Below, piece by piece: positions 45,008 through 54,542 of a DNA stretch of 64,000 bases. The stretch's first letter is position 1. Each line of letters begins with the position of its first letter. The notes below the pieces were generated by a model that worked only from the letters and a program-made list of their open reading frames with translations, ran no database searches and was not told the DNA's origin. Position numbers and translations under genes: made by a program. This stretch comes from CAWHNT01 sp963830775. GTDB taxonomy: Bacteria > Pseudomonadota > Alphaproteobacteria > Geminicoccales > Geminicoccaceae. The DNA lies in NCBI GenBank assembly GCA_963830775.1, contig CAWHNT010000029.1, forward strand, positions 225,845 to 289,844, given 5' to 3'.

Positions 45008-47511
45008 TTGGCCTCGGCGTCGATCGAGCGGCGTGGTATGCTCGGTCGTCCGGCTAGGCTGCTCTGGGGCCACGCCACCAAGCTGCTGCTTGTGCCGGTC
45101 ATCGTCCTGATGGTAGGGGCAGCTTACACCTCTATCCTCATCGGCAAGCGGCAGCACGCGCTCCAGCAGGTGTCCCGCTACAACATCACCTGGTTCTCCA
45201 GTCAGGCGGTAAGCGAGCTGGCGAGGCTGCAGCAGACCATCGCCGGCTCGGCCATTCCCGGCAGCGGCATCGATGGCGATGAGGTCCAGCTGCGGCTGGA
45301 CGTGTTGGCCAACCGCGTCGGCATTTTCCAGAGCGGCATCGCGGAGATCGAGGACCTTCTTCGGGCCGATCCCGAGTTCCGGGACACGATCCGCGAACTC
45401 GCCGACAGCATTGACAATGCCCAGCAGCTTCTCCCCGTGCTCGAAGTCCCAGGTACGGTCAGCCGCCTCCTGAGCCTGTTCTCCCCCTTCGATGCCAAGC
45501 TCGCGAAAATAGCCTCGCGCGCCAACAGCCGGAGTGCCGAGCTCATCGCCGAGGATCAGCAGCAGCTCGGCAACCTGCACTGGATATTCTCCGCCCTTGT
45601 CGCCGCCTTGCTGCTCTGCTGCATGGCTCTGGTAGCCCTGCTGCTCTGGAACAACCGGCTGCTCCACAGGGCGCACCGGGAGCTGGGCATGCTCGCAGAC
45701 CATCTGCGGCAGACGGGGTCCGAGCTTGCGGCGGCGAACAGCGCGGTCGGTGCTGCCAACGAGGAACTGCATCGGCACAACCAGCTGTTCGAAGCGGCGC
45801 TCAACAACATGTCCCAGGCACTGTGCATGGCCGACGGGGACCAGCGCCTCATCGTCTGCAACCGGCGCTTCCTCGAGATGTTCGGCCTCCCGCCCAGCCT
45901 GATGAAGCAGGGCCGGCGGATAGGCGATGTCATCCAGGCGATCGGTGAAGGCGATCGCTATCCGAGCGAGCTGATCGAGCAGATCTACCAGGAGCAGCTT
46001 CGCCTGATCAGCAACGATCGTCTGGCGAGTTTCTTCCAGGAGCACCGGTCCGGCCAGGCGATCGCGGTCTCGCATCAGCCCATCCACGGTGGAGGCTGGG
46101 TCGCGACCTACGAGGACATTACGGAGCGTCGGCGTACCGAGGCCCGCATCACCTACATGGCACACCACGATACCCTGACCGGCTTGCCGAACAGGGTTCT
46201 CTTTCGCGAGCATCTGGAGCGGGCACTTTACGGCGCACGGAACACTGGCGACCGGCTTGTAGTGCTCTGCCTCGACCTCGATCATTTCAAGGACGTGAAC
46301 GACACGCTTGGCCATCCTGCAGGCGACGCGCTCCTGGAGGCCGCTGCGCGCCGGCTACGCGCTTGTGTGCGCGAGACGGACGTCGTGGCCCGCTTCGGCG
46401 GCGACGAGTTCGCGATCCTGCGCGTGGGCTCGCCCACGGCAGAGGGCACGGAAGCGTTGGCGCACCGGCTGGTCGATACCATCAACGCTCCCTATGAGAT
46501 CGACGGCCAGCGGGTCATCGTCAGTGTGAGCATCGGCATCGCCCGGGCCCCGGCCGACGGCGACAATCCCGACCAGCTCTTGAAGAACGCCGATCTGGCG
46601 CTCTACCGCGCCAAGGCTGAGGGCCGGGCGACGTTCCAGTTCTTCGAGGCCGAGATGGGAGCGCATCTGCGTTCCCGACGCCTGCTCGAGCTCGACTTGC
46701 GCGAGGCGCTGCCCAACCGCCAGCTGGAGCTGGTCTATCAACCTCTATTCAACCTGGAGCTGCGGCGGATTACCGGGTTCGAGGCACTCCTGCGCTGGCG
46801 TCACCCGTCGCGCGGACTCGTCTCACCGGTCGACTTCATCCCGGTCATGGAGCGAATGGGCCTGATCAGCGCGGTCGGGGAGTGGGTGCTGCGTCAGGCT
46901 CGGCGGATGCGATGCAGTGGCCCGACCATATCAAGCTCGCGGTCAATCTCTCACCCATCCAGTTCAAGGCCCCGAACCTGGTCGATATGGTCTCGACCGC
47001 CCTGGCGCAGACCGGCTTCCCACCCGGCCGGCTCGAGCTCGAGGTCACGGAATCGGTCCTGCTGCAGGCCGACGACGGTGTGCTCAGGACACTGCACAAC
47101 CTTCACGGCCTGGGGTTGCGGATCGCGATGGACGATTTCGGCACGGGCTATTCCTCCCTGAGCTATCTGCGCCAGTTCCCGTTCGACAAGATCAAGATCG
47201 ACAAGTCCTTCGTCGGCGAGATGGCGGACCGCCCGGACTGCGCCGCGATCGTGACCTCGGTTGCCATGCTGGCCTCGAATCTCGGCATGGTGACCGTGGC
47301 GGAAGGCGTCGAGACCGAGAGACAGCACGAGCTCGTGCAGGCCGCAGGCTGCACGGAAGGGCAGGGCTACTATTTCGACCGACCGAGACCCGCAGCCGAG
47401 ATCCGAGAGCGGCTCTCGACCTCGGGTGCCTATATGCGGTCCGTCGAGCCTGGCGTGGTCGTCCCCTTGTCGGCTGCCGCTCGGGCAAGGCCTCGGGAGC
47501 GCATTGCGTGA
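45008..47511 (+). CDS. Membrane PAS-GGDEF-EAL cyclic-di-GMP enzyme (one frameshift)
   Basis: About 834 residues after correction. Either TTG 45008 or ATG 45038 is the start. Two membrane helices (about 27-45 and 198-218) bracket a helical periplasmic sensor of about 150 residues. Then come a coiled segment, a PAS-like domain (LNNMSQALCMADGDQRLIVC), a GGDEF domain with complete RFGGDEF and I-site RETD, and an EAL domain with GFEALLRWRHP and DDFGTGYSSL. The frame breaks near 46895 in WVLRQA; adding one base restores ASADAMQWPDHIKLAVN. Both activities look possible. The periplasmic domain differs from the CHASE4 of the first such protein. Confidence 0.9.
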
Positions 47512-47715
47512 CTGGGGCTCGGCCTGATCTCGACCCGTGGCGCGGTGCACGTTGTCGTCCACTCATTTTGGAAGACCAGACCTGCCACTGCTACCCGGTC
47601 CACCTCATCATGGCACCTGCGGGTTGCCCAGCCACGCAAGCGGGAAATCACCGCATCGGCACCGACCGCATGCCGAGAAGAGATCGGATGCCGGAAGTGC
47701 CAAGAGTTGAACCGA

Positions 47716-47737
47716 AGAGCGCTGGTCCTAGCGCTCT
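47716..47737. repeat. Short perfect inverted repeat upstream of folK
   Basis: AGAGCGCT and AGCGCTCT flank the six bases GGTCCT. It lies in the 277-base gap between the cyclic-di-GMP enzyme and folK, 52 bases before the folK start. No U-run follows, so a regulatory site is as likely as a weak terminator. Nothing else is recognisable in this gap. Confidence 0.35.
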
Positions 47738-47788
47738 GCATCGTGTTGCAAGGGATCGTGCGCCCGCCCCTAAGCGGACCTCGGCCTC

Positions 47789-48325
47789 GTGACGCAGGGC
47801 TATCTGCTGGGGATCGGAACGAACCTCGACCCTGAGCGGAACGTGCCGGCAATTGTGGAGGCGCTTCTTCGGTGCTTTGGGAGCATTCAGCTCAGTCGGT
47901 TCTACCAGACCCTGCCGATCGGCATGCAGAGCACGAAACGGTTCATCAACTTCTGTGCCTTCGTACCGACGGAGCTCGGCCCGGAAGCGTGCAAGGCGGC
48001 ATGCGTCGCGATCGAGATCGCGTTGGGTCGGGACCGGTCGCATCCAGCCTCCAAGACCCGCGACCGCCCGGCCGATCTCGACCTCCTGATACAGCTTGGG
48101 AACGATGGCGAGTGGGTCCAGTTGGAGCCGGTCCCGGATTACCTCGCGGTCGCCGCAGCAGAGCTGACCGCGGTTCTCTCTCCCGGTGCGGACGTGCCGG
48201 CCCTCACCGGGTGCGTCCGCGGTTTCGTGCTGCGTGGCAGGTGGCTAGGCGAGACGCCGACCACCATCGACGGCAATGACGGCCCCGGTCTGGTAGCTGT
48301 TGGCCAGGATCGCATCGACGGCTAG
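47789..48325 (+). CDS. folK: 2-amino-4-hydroxy-6-hydroxymethyldihydropteridine diphosphokinase
   Basis: 178 residues from GTG 47789. HPPK features: YLLGIGTNLDPERNV at the N-terminus, SRFYQTLPIGMQSTKRFIN and the metal/ATP-binding end of the fold, GRDRSHPASKTRDRPADLDLL, where the family has GRxR...R..DLDLL. The enzyme transfers pyrophosphate from ATP to the pterin in folate synthesis. Its last 81 bases overlap the end of the convergent folM gene, so its C-terminal tail from about residue 152 may be poorly constrained. Confidence 0.85.
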   Translation: MTQGYLLGIGTNLDPERNVPAIVEALLRCFGSIQLSRFYQTLPIGMQSTKRFINFCAFVPTELGPEACKAACVAIEIALGRDRSHPASKTRDRPADLDLLIQLGNDGEWVQLEPVPDYLAVAAAELTAVLSPGADVPALTGCVRGFVLRGRWLGETPTTIDGNDGPGLVAVGQDRIDG

Positions 48326-48976
48326 GCCGATCACCTCCACGCCGCCCTCCTCGCCCAGGAGCGTTCGCTTCAGCACCCGCTCCCTGACATCGGCACCATG
48401 CCAGTCCTTGAAGAGGATCGGTCCGGGCTGAATGGCGTTGACCTTCACCTTGGGCGCCAGCCTCTTGGCGAAGGACAGGGTCAGGTTCTGCAGACCGGCT
48501 TTCGTGGCGCAGTAGGCGTCGAACATCGGGTTCGGGTTGTCGGCATAGATGTCCGTGATGTGGACGATGTCCGCCCGCTGCTCGGAGCAGGCGGTCAGCA
48601 GGTCGGCAAGCGCATGGTTCAGCGCGAACGGTGCCCGCATGTGGACGGCGTAGAAGAGATCGAGTTGATCCAGGGCGTCGCTGCGGCTGGCTGAGGTGGG
48701 GGCGAACGACGAGGCATTGTGGATCACCGCCCGCAGGCTGGAAGCGGCGTTCCGGACCGACGCCGCCAACTGTTCGACACCCTCGCGGGTGGCGAGATCG
48801 CCCGTGACGCACAAGGCACCTCTGCTATGGATCTCCGCGACGCCATCCGTCCAGGTGCGGTAATGGGCGATGACCCGCCGGCCCTGCCCCAGCATGCGCT
48901 GCGCCAGGTGCAGCCCCACCCGCCGGCCCGCGCCGGTGACAAGGACTGCATCGGCCAACTTGGTCCGAGCGGTCAT
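48245..48976 (-). CDS. folM: FolM-type pteridine reductase (short-chain dehydrogenase)
   Basis: 243 residues. The SDR cofactor motif is TGAGRRVGLHLA, whose arginine-rich form is typical of FolM/pteridine reductases. The active-site block reads DAYCATKAGLQNL with tyrosine and lysine four apart, and the segment VNAIQPGPILF is conserved. FolM reduces dihydromonapterin or dihydrofolate with NADPH. The convergent folK next to it supports a pterin role and fits genomes that use this enzyme in tetrahydromonapterin synthesis. Confidence 0.85.
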   Translation of the reverse strand: MTARTKLADAVLVTGAGRRVGLHLAQRMLGQGRRVIAHYRTWTDGVAEIHSRGALCVTGDLATREGVEQLAASVRNAASSLRAVIHNASSFAPTSASRSDALDQLDLFYAVHMRAPFALNHALADLLTACSEQRADIVHITDIYADNPNPMFDAYCATKAGLQNLTLSFAKRLAPKVKVNAIQPGPILFKDWHGADVRERVLKRTLLGEEGGVEVIGLAVDAILANSYQTGAVIAVDGGRRLA

Positions 48977-49112
48977 TCGGTCACCTTGGTGCCGCCGAAT
49001 TGGAACTGCCCCAGTGCCCGGCGCTGGCCCAGGCTAGCCGGAAACCATCCTTCGCTGCCACAGCTTTCGCCCAGCCGGATGGCCTGGGGAGGACCGGCCC
49101 CACTCCACGCCG

Positions 49113-50183
49113 TCAGGTGCCGGTGGCGCGCGGCGGGCTCTCCTCGGTGCAGACCTCGACCGGCTCACGGCCCCGGCGCTTCTGGGCATACATCCGTCCA
49201 TCGGCGCGGCTGAGGAGGGTGGCGGCGTCGCTGCCGTCGCTCGGAAAGCGGGCCACTCCGATGCTGCTCTCGATCGTGACCTGCCGGCCCTCGATCGGAA
49301 TGGTCTGGGCCAGCCGCTGGCGCAGGCTGGCCACCAGGTCGCTCAGGCTTTCGGGCCGGTTCACGTCCTCAAGCACGACCACGAACTCGTCGCCGCCGAA
49401 GCGGGCCACGGTGTCGGTCGCGCGCACCGCCATGCTCAGGCGCTCGGCAACGGTGATCAGGATGCGGTCGCCCGCGGCATGGCCCCAGAGATCGTTGCAG
49501 CGCTTGAAGCCGTCGAGGTCGATGAAGACCAGTGCCCCTGCCGACCCGGTGCGCCGCGATCGCGCCAGGGCGCGCTCCAGACGCTGCTCCAGGAGGTAAC
49601 GGTTGGCGAGCCCGGTGAGCGGGTCGTGAGTGGCAAGCTGGAACAGGCGGCGTGCATGCTCCTGCTGCAGGGCCGCACCCCGCACACAGCGCACGACCGC
49701 CCCGCGGTCGAGCCGCCAGGCATTGCTGCGCGCGGCGGCCGGCGTGCTCCGCAGGGTCGCGGGGTCCAGACCGCCCAGGACCGGCACGATCGGCACCGTC
49801 GGCGCCATCGCCTGCAGCTTCACCACCCCACCCAGGCCACCATTCTCCGGGACGGTGAGGTCGACGAACACAGCCCCTGGCGCCGCTTCCTTGAGCGCCC
49901 TGTCGCTGTCCTCGATCGAAGGTGCGGAGACCACAGTCACCGGCCCCACCTCGGCCTCGACCAGGAGTTCGCAGACCTCCTTCACGAGGCCCAAGTTCGG
50001 GCTGAGGATGAGGACACGGAACGGTGCCGGGTGGGCATCCGGCGCGTCCGCTGGGTCGCTGCTCAAGCAGACCTCGGCGATGGAGTTCAGCACATGGTAG
50101 CGGTGTTGCGGCGAGATACAATCGCGCATCGCCGCCCGGGCCAGGTCTAGCGCGGTGGAAGAAAGGAAGCTCCCCGTCCGCAA
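49113..50183 (-). CDS. Response-regulator-like GGDEF diguanylate cyclase
   Basis: 356 residues if TTG 50183 is used; the start is uncertain. After a variable N-terminus, residues about 55-170 look like a degenerate receiver domain (FRVLILSPNLGLVKEVCELL, then VFVDLTVPENGG, with an aspartate in the phospho-acceptor position). Residues about 185-345 are a GGDEF domain with complete RFGGDEF and I-site RATD. It should make cyclic di-GMP under feedback control. No membrane helix is visible, so it is cytosolic. Confidence 0.88.
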   Translation of the reverse strand: MRTGSFLSSTALDLARAAMRDCISPQHRYHVLNSIAEVCLSSDPADAPDAHPAPFRVLILSPNLGLVKEVCELLVEAEVGPVTVVSAPSIEDSDRALKEAAPGAVFVDLTVPENGGLGGVVKLQAMAPTVPIVPVLGGLDPATLRSTPAAARSNAWRLDRGAVVRCVRGAALQQEHARRLFQLATHDPLTGLANRYLLEQRLERALARSRRTGSAGALVFIDLDGFKRCNDLWGHAAGDRILITVAERLSMAVRATDTVARFGGDEFVVVLEDVNRPESLSDLVASLRQRLAQTIPIEGRQVTIESSIGVARFPSDGSDAATLLSRADGRMYAQKRRGREPVEVCTEESPPRATGT

Positions 50184-50254
50184 GGTAGACCCTTCACCTG
50201 GCTGGGCTGTTCTCCTGCGGCCACGTCGTCAACGTGGCCCTCGAAGCGCGGAGC

Positions 50255-50962
50255 TCAGTCCAGGAGCTGGACCACGACCCTTCGGTTGAGCCGGCCCTTC
50301 TTCTCGATCCGCGTCACCTCGACCCGGCCGATCTCGGCCGTGCTGCCGACATGGGTGCCGCCGCAGGCCTGGAGGTCGAGGCCCTCGATCTCGATCAGGC
50401 GCACCCGACCCTGGCCGCGCGGCGGCTTGACCGACATGGTCCGGACCAGCTCAGGCCTGCCGTCGAGTTCGTCCTCCTCGATCCACGACGCCCGGATCGG
50501 CCTGTCCTCGGCGATCCAGGCCGCGAGCCGGGTGGTCAGCTGCACGCGATCCAGCACGGCCTCGGGCAGATCGAAGTCGAGCCGGCCCTTGCCGTCATCC
50601 ACCTGACCACCGGTTACGGGTGCATCCACCGCACGGCAGAGCAGGTGCAGGCAGCTGTGCATCCGCATCAGGCGGTAGCGCCGCTCCCAGTCGATCGCCG
50701 CCTCGACCTCCGTGCCGGGCTCGAGCCCCTCGGCTACGTCAGCCAGGTGCAGGATGGCGCCCGCATCGCCCCGCCGCGTGCCGGTCACGGCGAGCGAGCG
50801 CCCGTCCGGGAGCCGCAGGACACCGCTGTCGCCGGGCTGCCCGCCGCCTTGCGCGTAGAACACGGTCCGGTCGAGGGCCACCCAGCCGACGTCGGTCGCC
50901 ATCACCCGCGCCGCGCACTGCCGCAGGTACGCATCCTCGCGGAACAGCTCCTCGGTCATCAT
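50255..50962 (-). CDS. AlaX-type alanyl-tRNA editing protein
   Basis: 235 residues. The editing-domain metal site is complete: HxxxH in RMHSCLHLL and the C-terminal CGGTHVGSTAEIG. The opening DRTVFYAQGGGQPGDSG is shared with the editing domain of alanyl-tRNA synthetase. Free-standing AlaX proteins hydrolyse Ser-tRNA(Ala) or Gly-tRNA(Ala). ATG 50962 or 50959 may be the start. The gene is followed on the other side by an IS110-family element. Confidence 0.92.
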   Translation of the reverse strand: MMTEELFREDAYLRQCAARVMATDVGWVALDRTVFYAQGGGQPGDSGVLRLPDGRSLAVTGTRRGDAGAILHLADVAEGLEPGTEVEAAIDWERRYRLMRMHSCLHLLCRAVDAPVTGGQVDDGKGRLDFDLPEAVLDRVQLTTRLAAWIAEDRPIRASWIEEDELDGRPELVRTMSVKPPRGQGRVRLIEIEGLDLQACGGTHVGSTAEIGRVEVTRIEKKGRLNRRVVVQLLD

Positions 50963-51094
50963 CGCCCATCTGCTCGTTTACAGCCGCACGGCAGTTCTCT
51001 ACGCCTTCCAGAACAGGCGAAAAGATCCCATGCGGCTGGACGGCGGCCTGGCTTGGTAGGCTGAGGTTGCCGCACACCAGCATGGAGGCAACCG

Positions 51095-52258
51095 ATGACG
51101 ACCGATCACCTCGCAACCGCGCTGCAGACCGTCGTCCGGGTAAACGATACCAAGCTCTTTGCGTCGCTTGAACTGAGCAAGTCACGGTGGCTCGTGACGG
51201 TAAGCGCACCCGGCAGTGAGAAGCTGTCGAAGCATGTGGTGATCGGCGGCGATGGTGGCGCGCTGCTCAACCTTCTCGGCCGGCTGAGAGCATCGGCTGA
51301 GCGGCGCGGTGGGATGGCGGTTCAGGTGGTCGTCATTCAGGAGGCGGGCCTCGACGGCTTCTGGCTCCATCGCCTGCTCGAGGCCAACGGGATCGAGAGC
51401 CATGTCGTCGACCCGGCCTCGATCGCGGTCGACCGGCGACATCGTCGGGCCAAGACGGATGTGATCGATGGCGAGATGCTCTTGCGCACGCTGATGGCCT
51501 GGGCACGCGGCGAGCGGCGGGTTTGCTCGATGGTGCGACCGCCAAGCCCGGACGAGGAGGACCGTCGCCGCCTGACGCGTGAGCGCGGCACGCTGCTCAA
51601 GGAGCGAACCCAGCATACGAACCGGATCAAGGGGCTGCTCGCGGGCCAAGGCATTGCCGACTACGACCCGCTCCGGAAGGATCGTCTAGCCCGTCTCGAC
51701 GCACTCAGGACCGGGGACGGGCGTCCCCTGCCGGAACGGCTCAAGGCGGAGATCCGCCGGGAGATCGAGCGGGTCGACCTGGTCGTCTCGCAAATGGCCA
51801 TGGTCGAGCGTGAGCGCGACGCGCTGGTTGGCATGACGTCGGACCCTGCGCCGGAGACGGCGGCCGCCGTCCTCGTGCGGCTCAAGGGGATCGGCCCCGA
51901 GCTCGGCTCGCTGATCTGGCTGGAGGCCTTGTACCGCGGCTTCTCCAATCGACGGCAGATCGCGGCCTATGCAGGATTGGCGCCGAGCCCGTGGCAGAGC
52001 GGTGGGACCGACCGTGAGCAGGGCATCTCAAAGAGCGGCAACCGCCGCCTGCGCCACGCCCTGGTCGAGCTCGCCTGGTTCTGGCTCCGCCATCAGCCAG
52101 CCTCTGCCTTGAGCGTCTGGTTCCGTGCGCGCGTCGGGCAAGGGCGTGGGCGGATCCGCCGGATCGCGATCGTGGCGCTTGCCCGCAAGCTCTTGGTCGC
52201 GCTCTGGCGCTATGCGACCCAGGGCGTCGTCCCCGCGGGCGCCACCTTCAAGGCCTAA
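51095..52258 (+). CDS. IS110-family transposase
   Basis: 387 residues, GGAGG upstream of ATG 51095. The N-terminal RuvC-like DEDD domain starts LFASLELSKSRWLVTV; the first acidic residue is glutamate (SLELS) where most IS110 enzymes have aspartate, as in a known subgroup. KTDVIDGEMLL carries further acidic residues. The C-terminal Tnp2 domain has LVRLKGIGPELGSLIW, AAYAGLAPSPWQSGG with the serine, and ISKSGNRRLRHALVE. IS110 elements have no classic inverted repeats and use an element-encoded guide RNA. The frame is intact, so the element may be active. Confidence 0.93.
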   Translation: MTTDHLATALQTVVRVNDTKLFASLELSKSRWLVTVSAPGSEKLSKHVVIGGDGGALLNLLGRLRASAERRGGMAVQVVVIQEAGLDGFWLHRLLEANGIESHVVDPASIAVDRRHRRAKTDVIDGEMLLRTLMAWARGERRVCSMVRPPSPDEEDRRRLTRERGTLLKERTQHTNRIKGLLAGQGIADYDPLRKDRLARLDALRTGDGRPLPERLKAEIRREIERVDLVVSQMAMVERERDALVGMTSDPAPETAAAVLVRLKGIGPELGSLIWLEALYRGFSNRRQIAAYAGLAPSPWQSGGTDREQGISKSGNRRLRHALVELAWFWLRHQPASALSVWFRARVGQGRGRIRRIAIVALARKLLVALWRYATQGVVPAGATFKA

Positions 52259-52587
52259 GCCCCGCAACCCAGACGCAATCCCGCGGACCGGATCGCGACC
52301 GGTCCGTCGGATCCGGGCGGGCGGCGACCGCGGATAAGCCCCCTGGCTGAGACAGGCCGTTAAAAAGGATGGTCTCGCCCTCCCGAGCCCGACGCCCTCA
52401 AGCATGAGGGATCATGGTGCGGGCGCCGTGCGCCCGACCGGATGTGAGGTGATGCGGCCGTCGTCCAAGCCGCATGGTGAGAACGGGCTCGAGCCGGGTC
52501 CAAAATCAACAACGACGCCGGAGATGACTGATACGGAGGCGCTTGACGTCCACTCGCCCATGTGAGGGGGCCCGGAAAGGACGGCAG
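52259..52587 (+). ncRNA. Hairpin-rich non-coding end of the IS110 element, candidate bridge RNA
   Basis: No gene lies here. Four perfect hairpins follow one another within 192 bases: 52284-52306 (8 bp, loop of 7), 52395-52410 (6 bp, loop of 4), 52420-52436 (7 bp, loop of 3) and 52452-52475 (7 bp, loop of 10). In IS110-family elements the longer non-coding end encodes a structured guide RNA (bridge RNA) that pairs with target and donor DNA. The large loops of hairpins one and four are the natural places for such guides. The exact RNA limits and the element's end are unknown. Confidence 0.5.
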
Positions 52588-52839
52588 TTGCGCCGGTCGT
52601 TGTTCTACATCCTCCTGCTCGGCATTCTCACCGGCACGGTGCTCGGGATCGCCACCTTCGGCCTGCCGCTGCCGGCCGAGGACGTGGCACCCGAGCCGCG
52701 CTCGTTCCAGGCCCTCATCCTCTCCATGGGTGTCGGGCTTGCCGACGCCACACTGGCCGCGGGCGGGCTTGCCATCCTGGTCCTGCTGGCGATCGCCATC
52801 GCCGACCTCCGCCGCCACGCCCGCAACCGCCGGCCCTGA
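52588..52839 (+). CDS. Small two-helix membrane protein, unknown
   Basis: About 83 residues from TTG 52588 (GGAAAGGACGG upstream). Two hydrophobic segments (LFYILLLGILTGTVLGIA and about 50-70, GLAILVLLAIAIADL) flank a short loop containing PLPAEDVAPEPRS. The C-terminus is basic (RRHARNRRP). It directly follows the IS110 element, so the insertion may have removed its native promoter. No family recognised. Confidence 0.5.
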   Translation: MRRSLFYILLLGILTGTVLGIATFGLPLPAEDVAPEPRSFQALILSMGVGLADATLAAGGLAILVLLAIAIADLRRHARNRRP

Positions 52840-52964
52840 TCCTGATCCTGCTTCATCCCGCCCATGCCGGATGAGGGTATTGCACACCATTGCCATTGTA
52901 CCAGAATGGCGGCCGCCGAGCCGGGGCAATCGTGTGAACCTAGAATCAGGACAGGAAGCACGCC

Positions 52965-54459
52965 TTGGCCCGAAATTCCTCCCGGGTCGGCCCGAGATTT
53001 CCGCAGGTCGTCGTTCTCGTTCGGCGCCACCGGCGATCTGTCCCGGCGCAAGCTGCTGCCGGGCCTGTTCCATCTCGCCAGCGCCGGGTTCATCCCGGGC
53101 AGCCGGATCATCGGCGTCTCGCTGGACGAGCTCGACGCCGACGGCTTTCGCGCGCATCGCGCGCGAGGCGCTGGACCAGTTCTGCTCGCGCAAGGTGAGC
53201 GACGGCGACTGGGCCGCCTTCGCGCGAGACGCCTCGACTATGTGCCGTTGGCGGCTGGGGCCGAGGCCCTCAAGCAGGCGGTGCGAACGGGCCGAGCAGT
53301 CGCTGGGCGGCGAGAGCCGCCGCATCCACTATCTGAGCGTGCCGCCGAGCGCCGCCCTGTCGGCCGTGCGGCTGCTGGCCGAGGCCGACCTCGTCAGCAG
53401 CTGCCGGATCATCATGGAGAAGCCGTTCGGCACCGACCTCGAGAGCGCGGTCTCGCTGAACGAGCAGCTGCACGAGGTCTTCGCCGAGGACCAGATCTTC
53501 CGCATCGACCACTTCCTGGGCAAGGAGGCGGCGCAGAACATCCTGGCCTTCCGCTTCGCCAACGGCCTGTTCGAGCCGATCTGGAACCGGAACTTCATCG
53601 ACCACGTGCAGATCGACGTGCCGGAGACGCTGGGGCTCGGGCAAGCGCGCCGGGTTCTACGAGCCGACCGGCGCCTTCCGCGACATGGTGGTGACCCACC
53701 TGTTCCAGATCCTGGCCTTCATGGCGATGGAGCCGCCGACCGCCCTGGAGCCGGCGCCGATCAGCGAGGAGAAGAACAAGGTCTTCCGCAGCATGCTGCC
53801 GCTCGAGCCCAAGGACGTCGTGCGCGGCCAGTATGTCGGCTACCGGGCCGAGGAGGGCGTCGACCCCGAATCCGACACCGAGACCTTCATCGCCCTGAAA
53901 TGCGCGCATCGACAATTGGCGCTGGGCCGGCGTGCCGTTCTTCCTGCGCACCGGCAAGCGGCTGGCCGAAGGGCCAGCGGATCATCTCGATCGCCTTCCG
54001 CGAGCCGCCCAAGAGCATGTTCCCGGCGGGCTCGGGCGTCGGCGCGCAAGGGCCCGGATCACCTGACCTTCGACCTCGCCGATGCCTCGAAGATGTCGCT
54101 GTCCTTCTACGGCAAGCGGCCCGGGCCCGGCATGCGGCTGGACAAGCTGAGCATGCAGTTCGCCATGCACGACACCGGCTGGATCGGCGACGTGCTCGAG
54201 GCCTATGAGCGCCTGATCCTCGATGCGATGCGCGGCGACCACACCCTGTTCACCACCGCCGAGGGCATCGAGCGGCTGTGGGAGGTGTCGCGATCCGCTG
54301 CTCGAGGCGCCGCCGCCGGTCCGGCTCTACCAGCCGGGCTCCTGGGGGCCGAAGTCGATCCACCAGCTGGTGGCCCCGCATGCCTGGCGGCTGCCGTTCG
54401 AGCGGGCCTGGCGCGACCCGAACAGCGACGGGCAGCTAAGCTGTGTCCAGTGTGACTGA
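52965..54459 (+). pseudogene. zwf: Glucose-6-phosphate 1-dehydrogenase, about nine frame breaks
   Basis: About 495 residues when joined. The TTG start at 52965 has AGGACAGGAAGC upstream. Family signatures: FSFGATGDLSRRKLLPGL (cofactor site), MEKPFGTDLESAVSLNEQ, and the active-site motif RIDHFLGKEAAQN. The end WRLPFERAWRDPNS is close to the normal C-terminus. Frame changes lie near 53015, 53156, 53226, 53289, 53640, 53908, 53974, 54053 and 54288, each removable by dropping one base. The enzyme feeds glucose 6-phosphate into the pentose phosphate or Entner-Doudoroff route. The genes that usually follow (pgl, edd) are absent; an ISAs1 element lies there instead. Confidence 0.88.
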
Positions 54460-54542
54460 CCATGCCCCAGGGCGAATGCATTTGGAGACTGGGTTTGCAG
54501 GCTGCTTTTGCAGTGCTTGAGGAGCTGCAACGCCAGGGCAGT

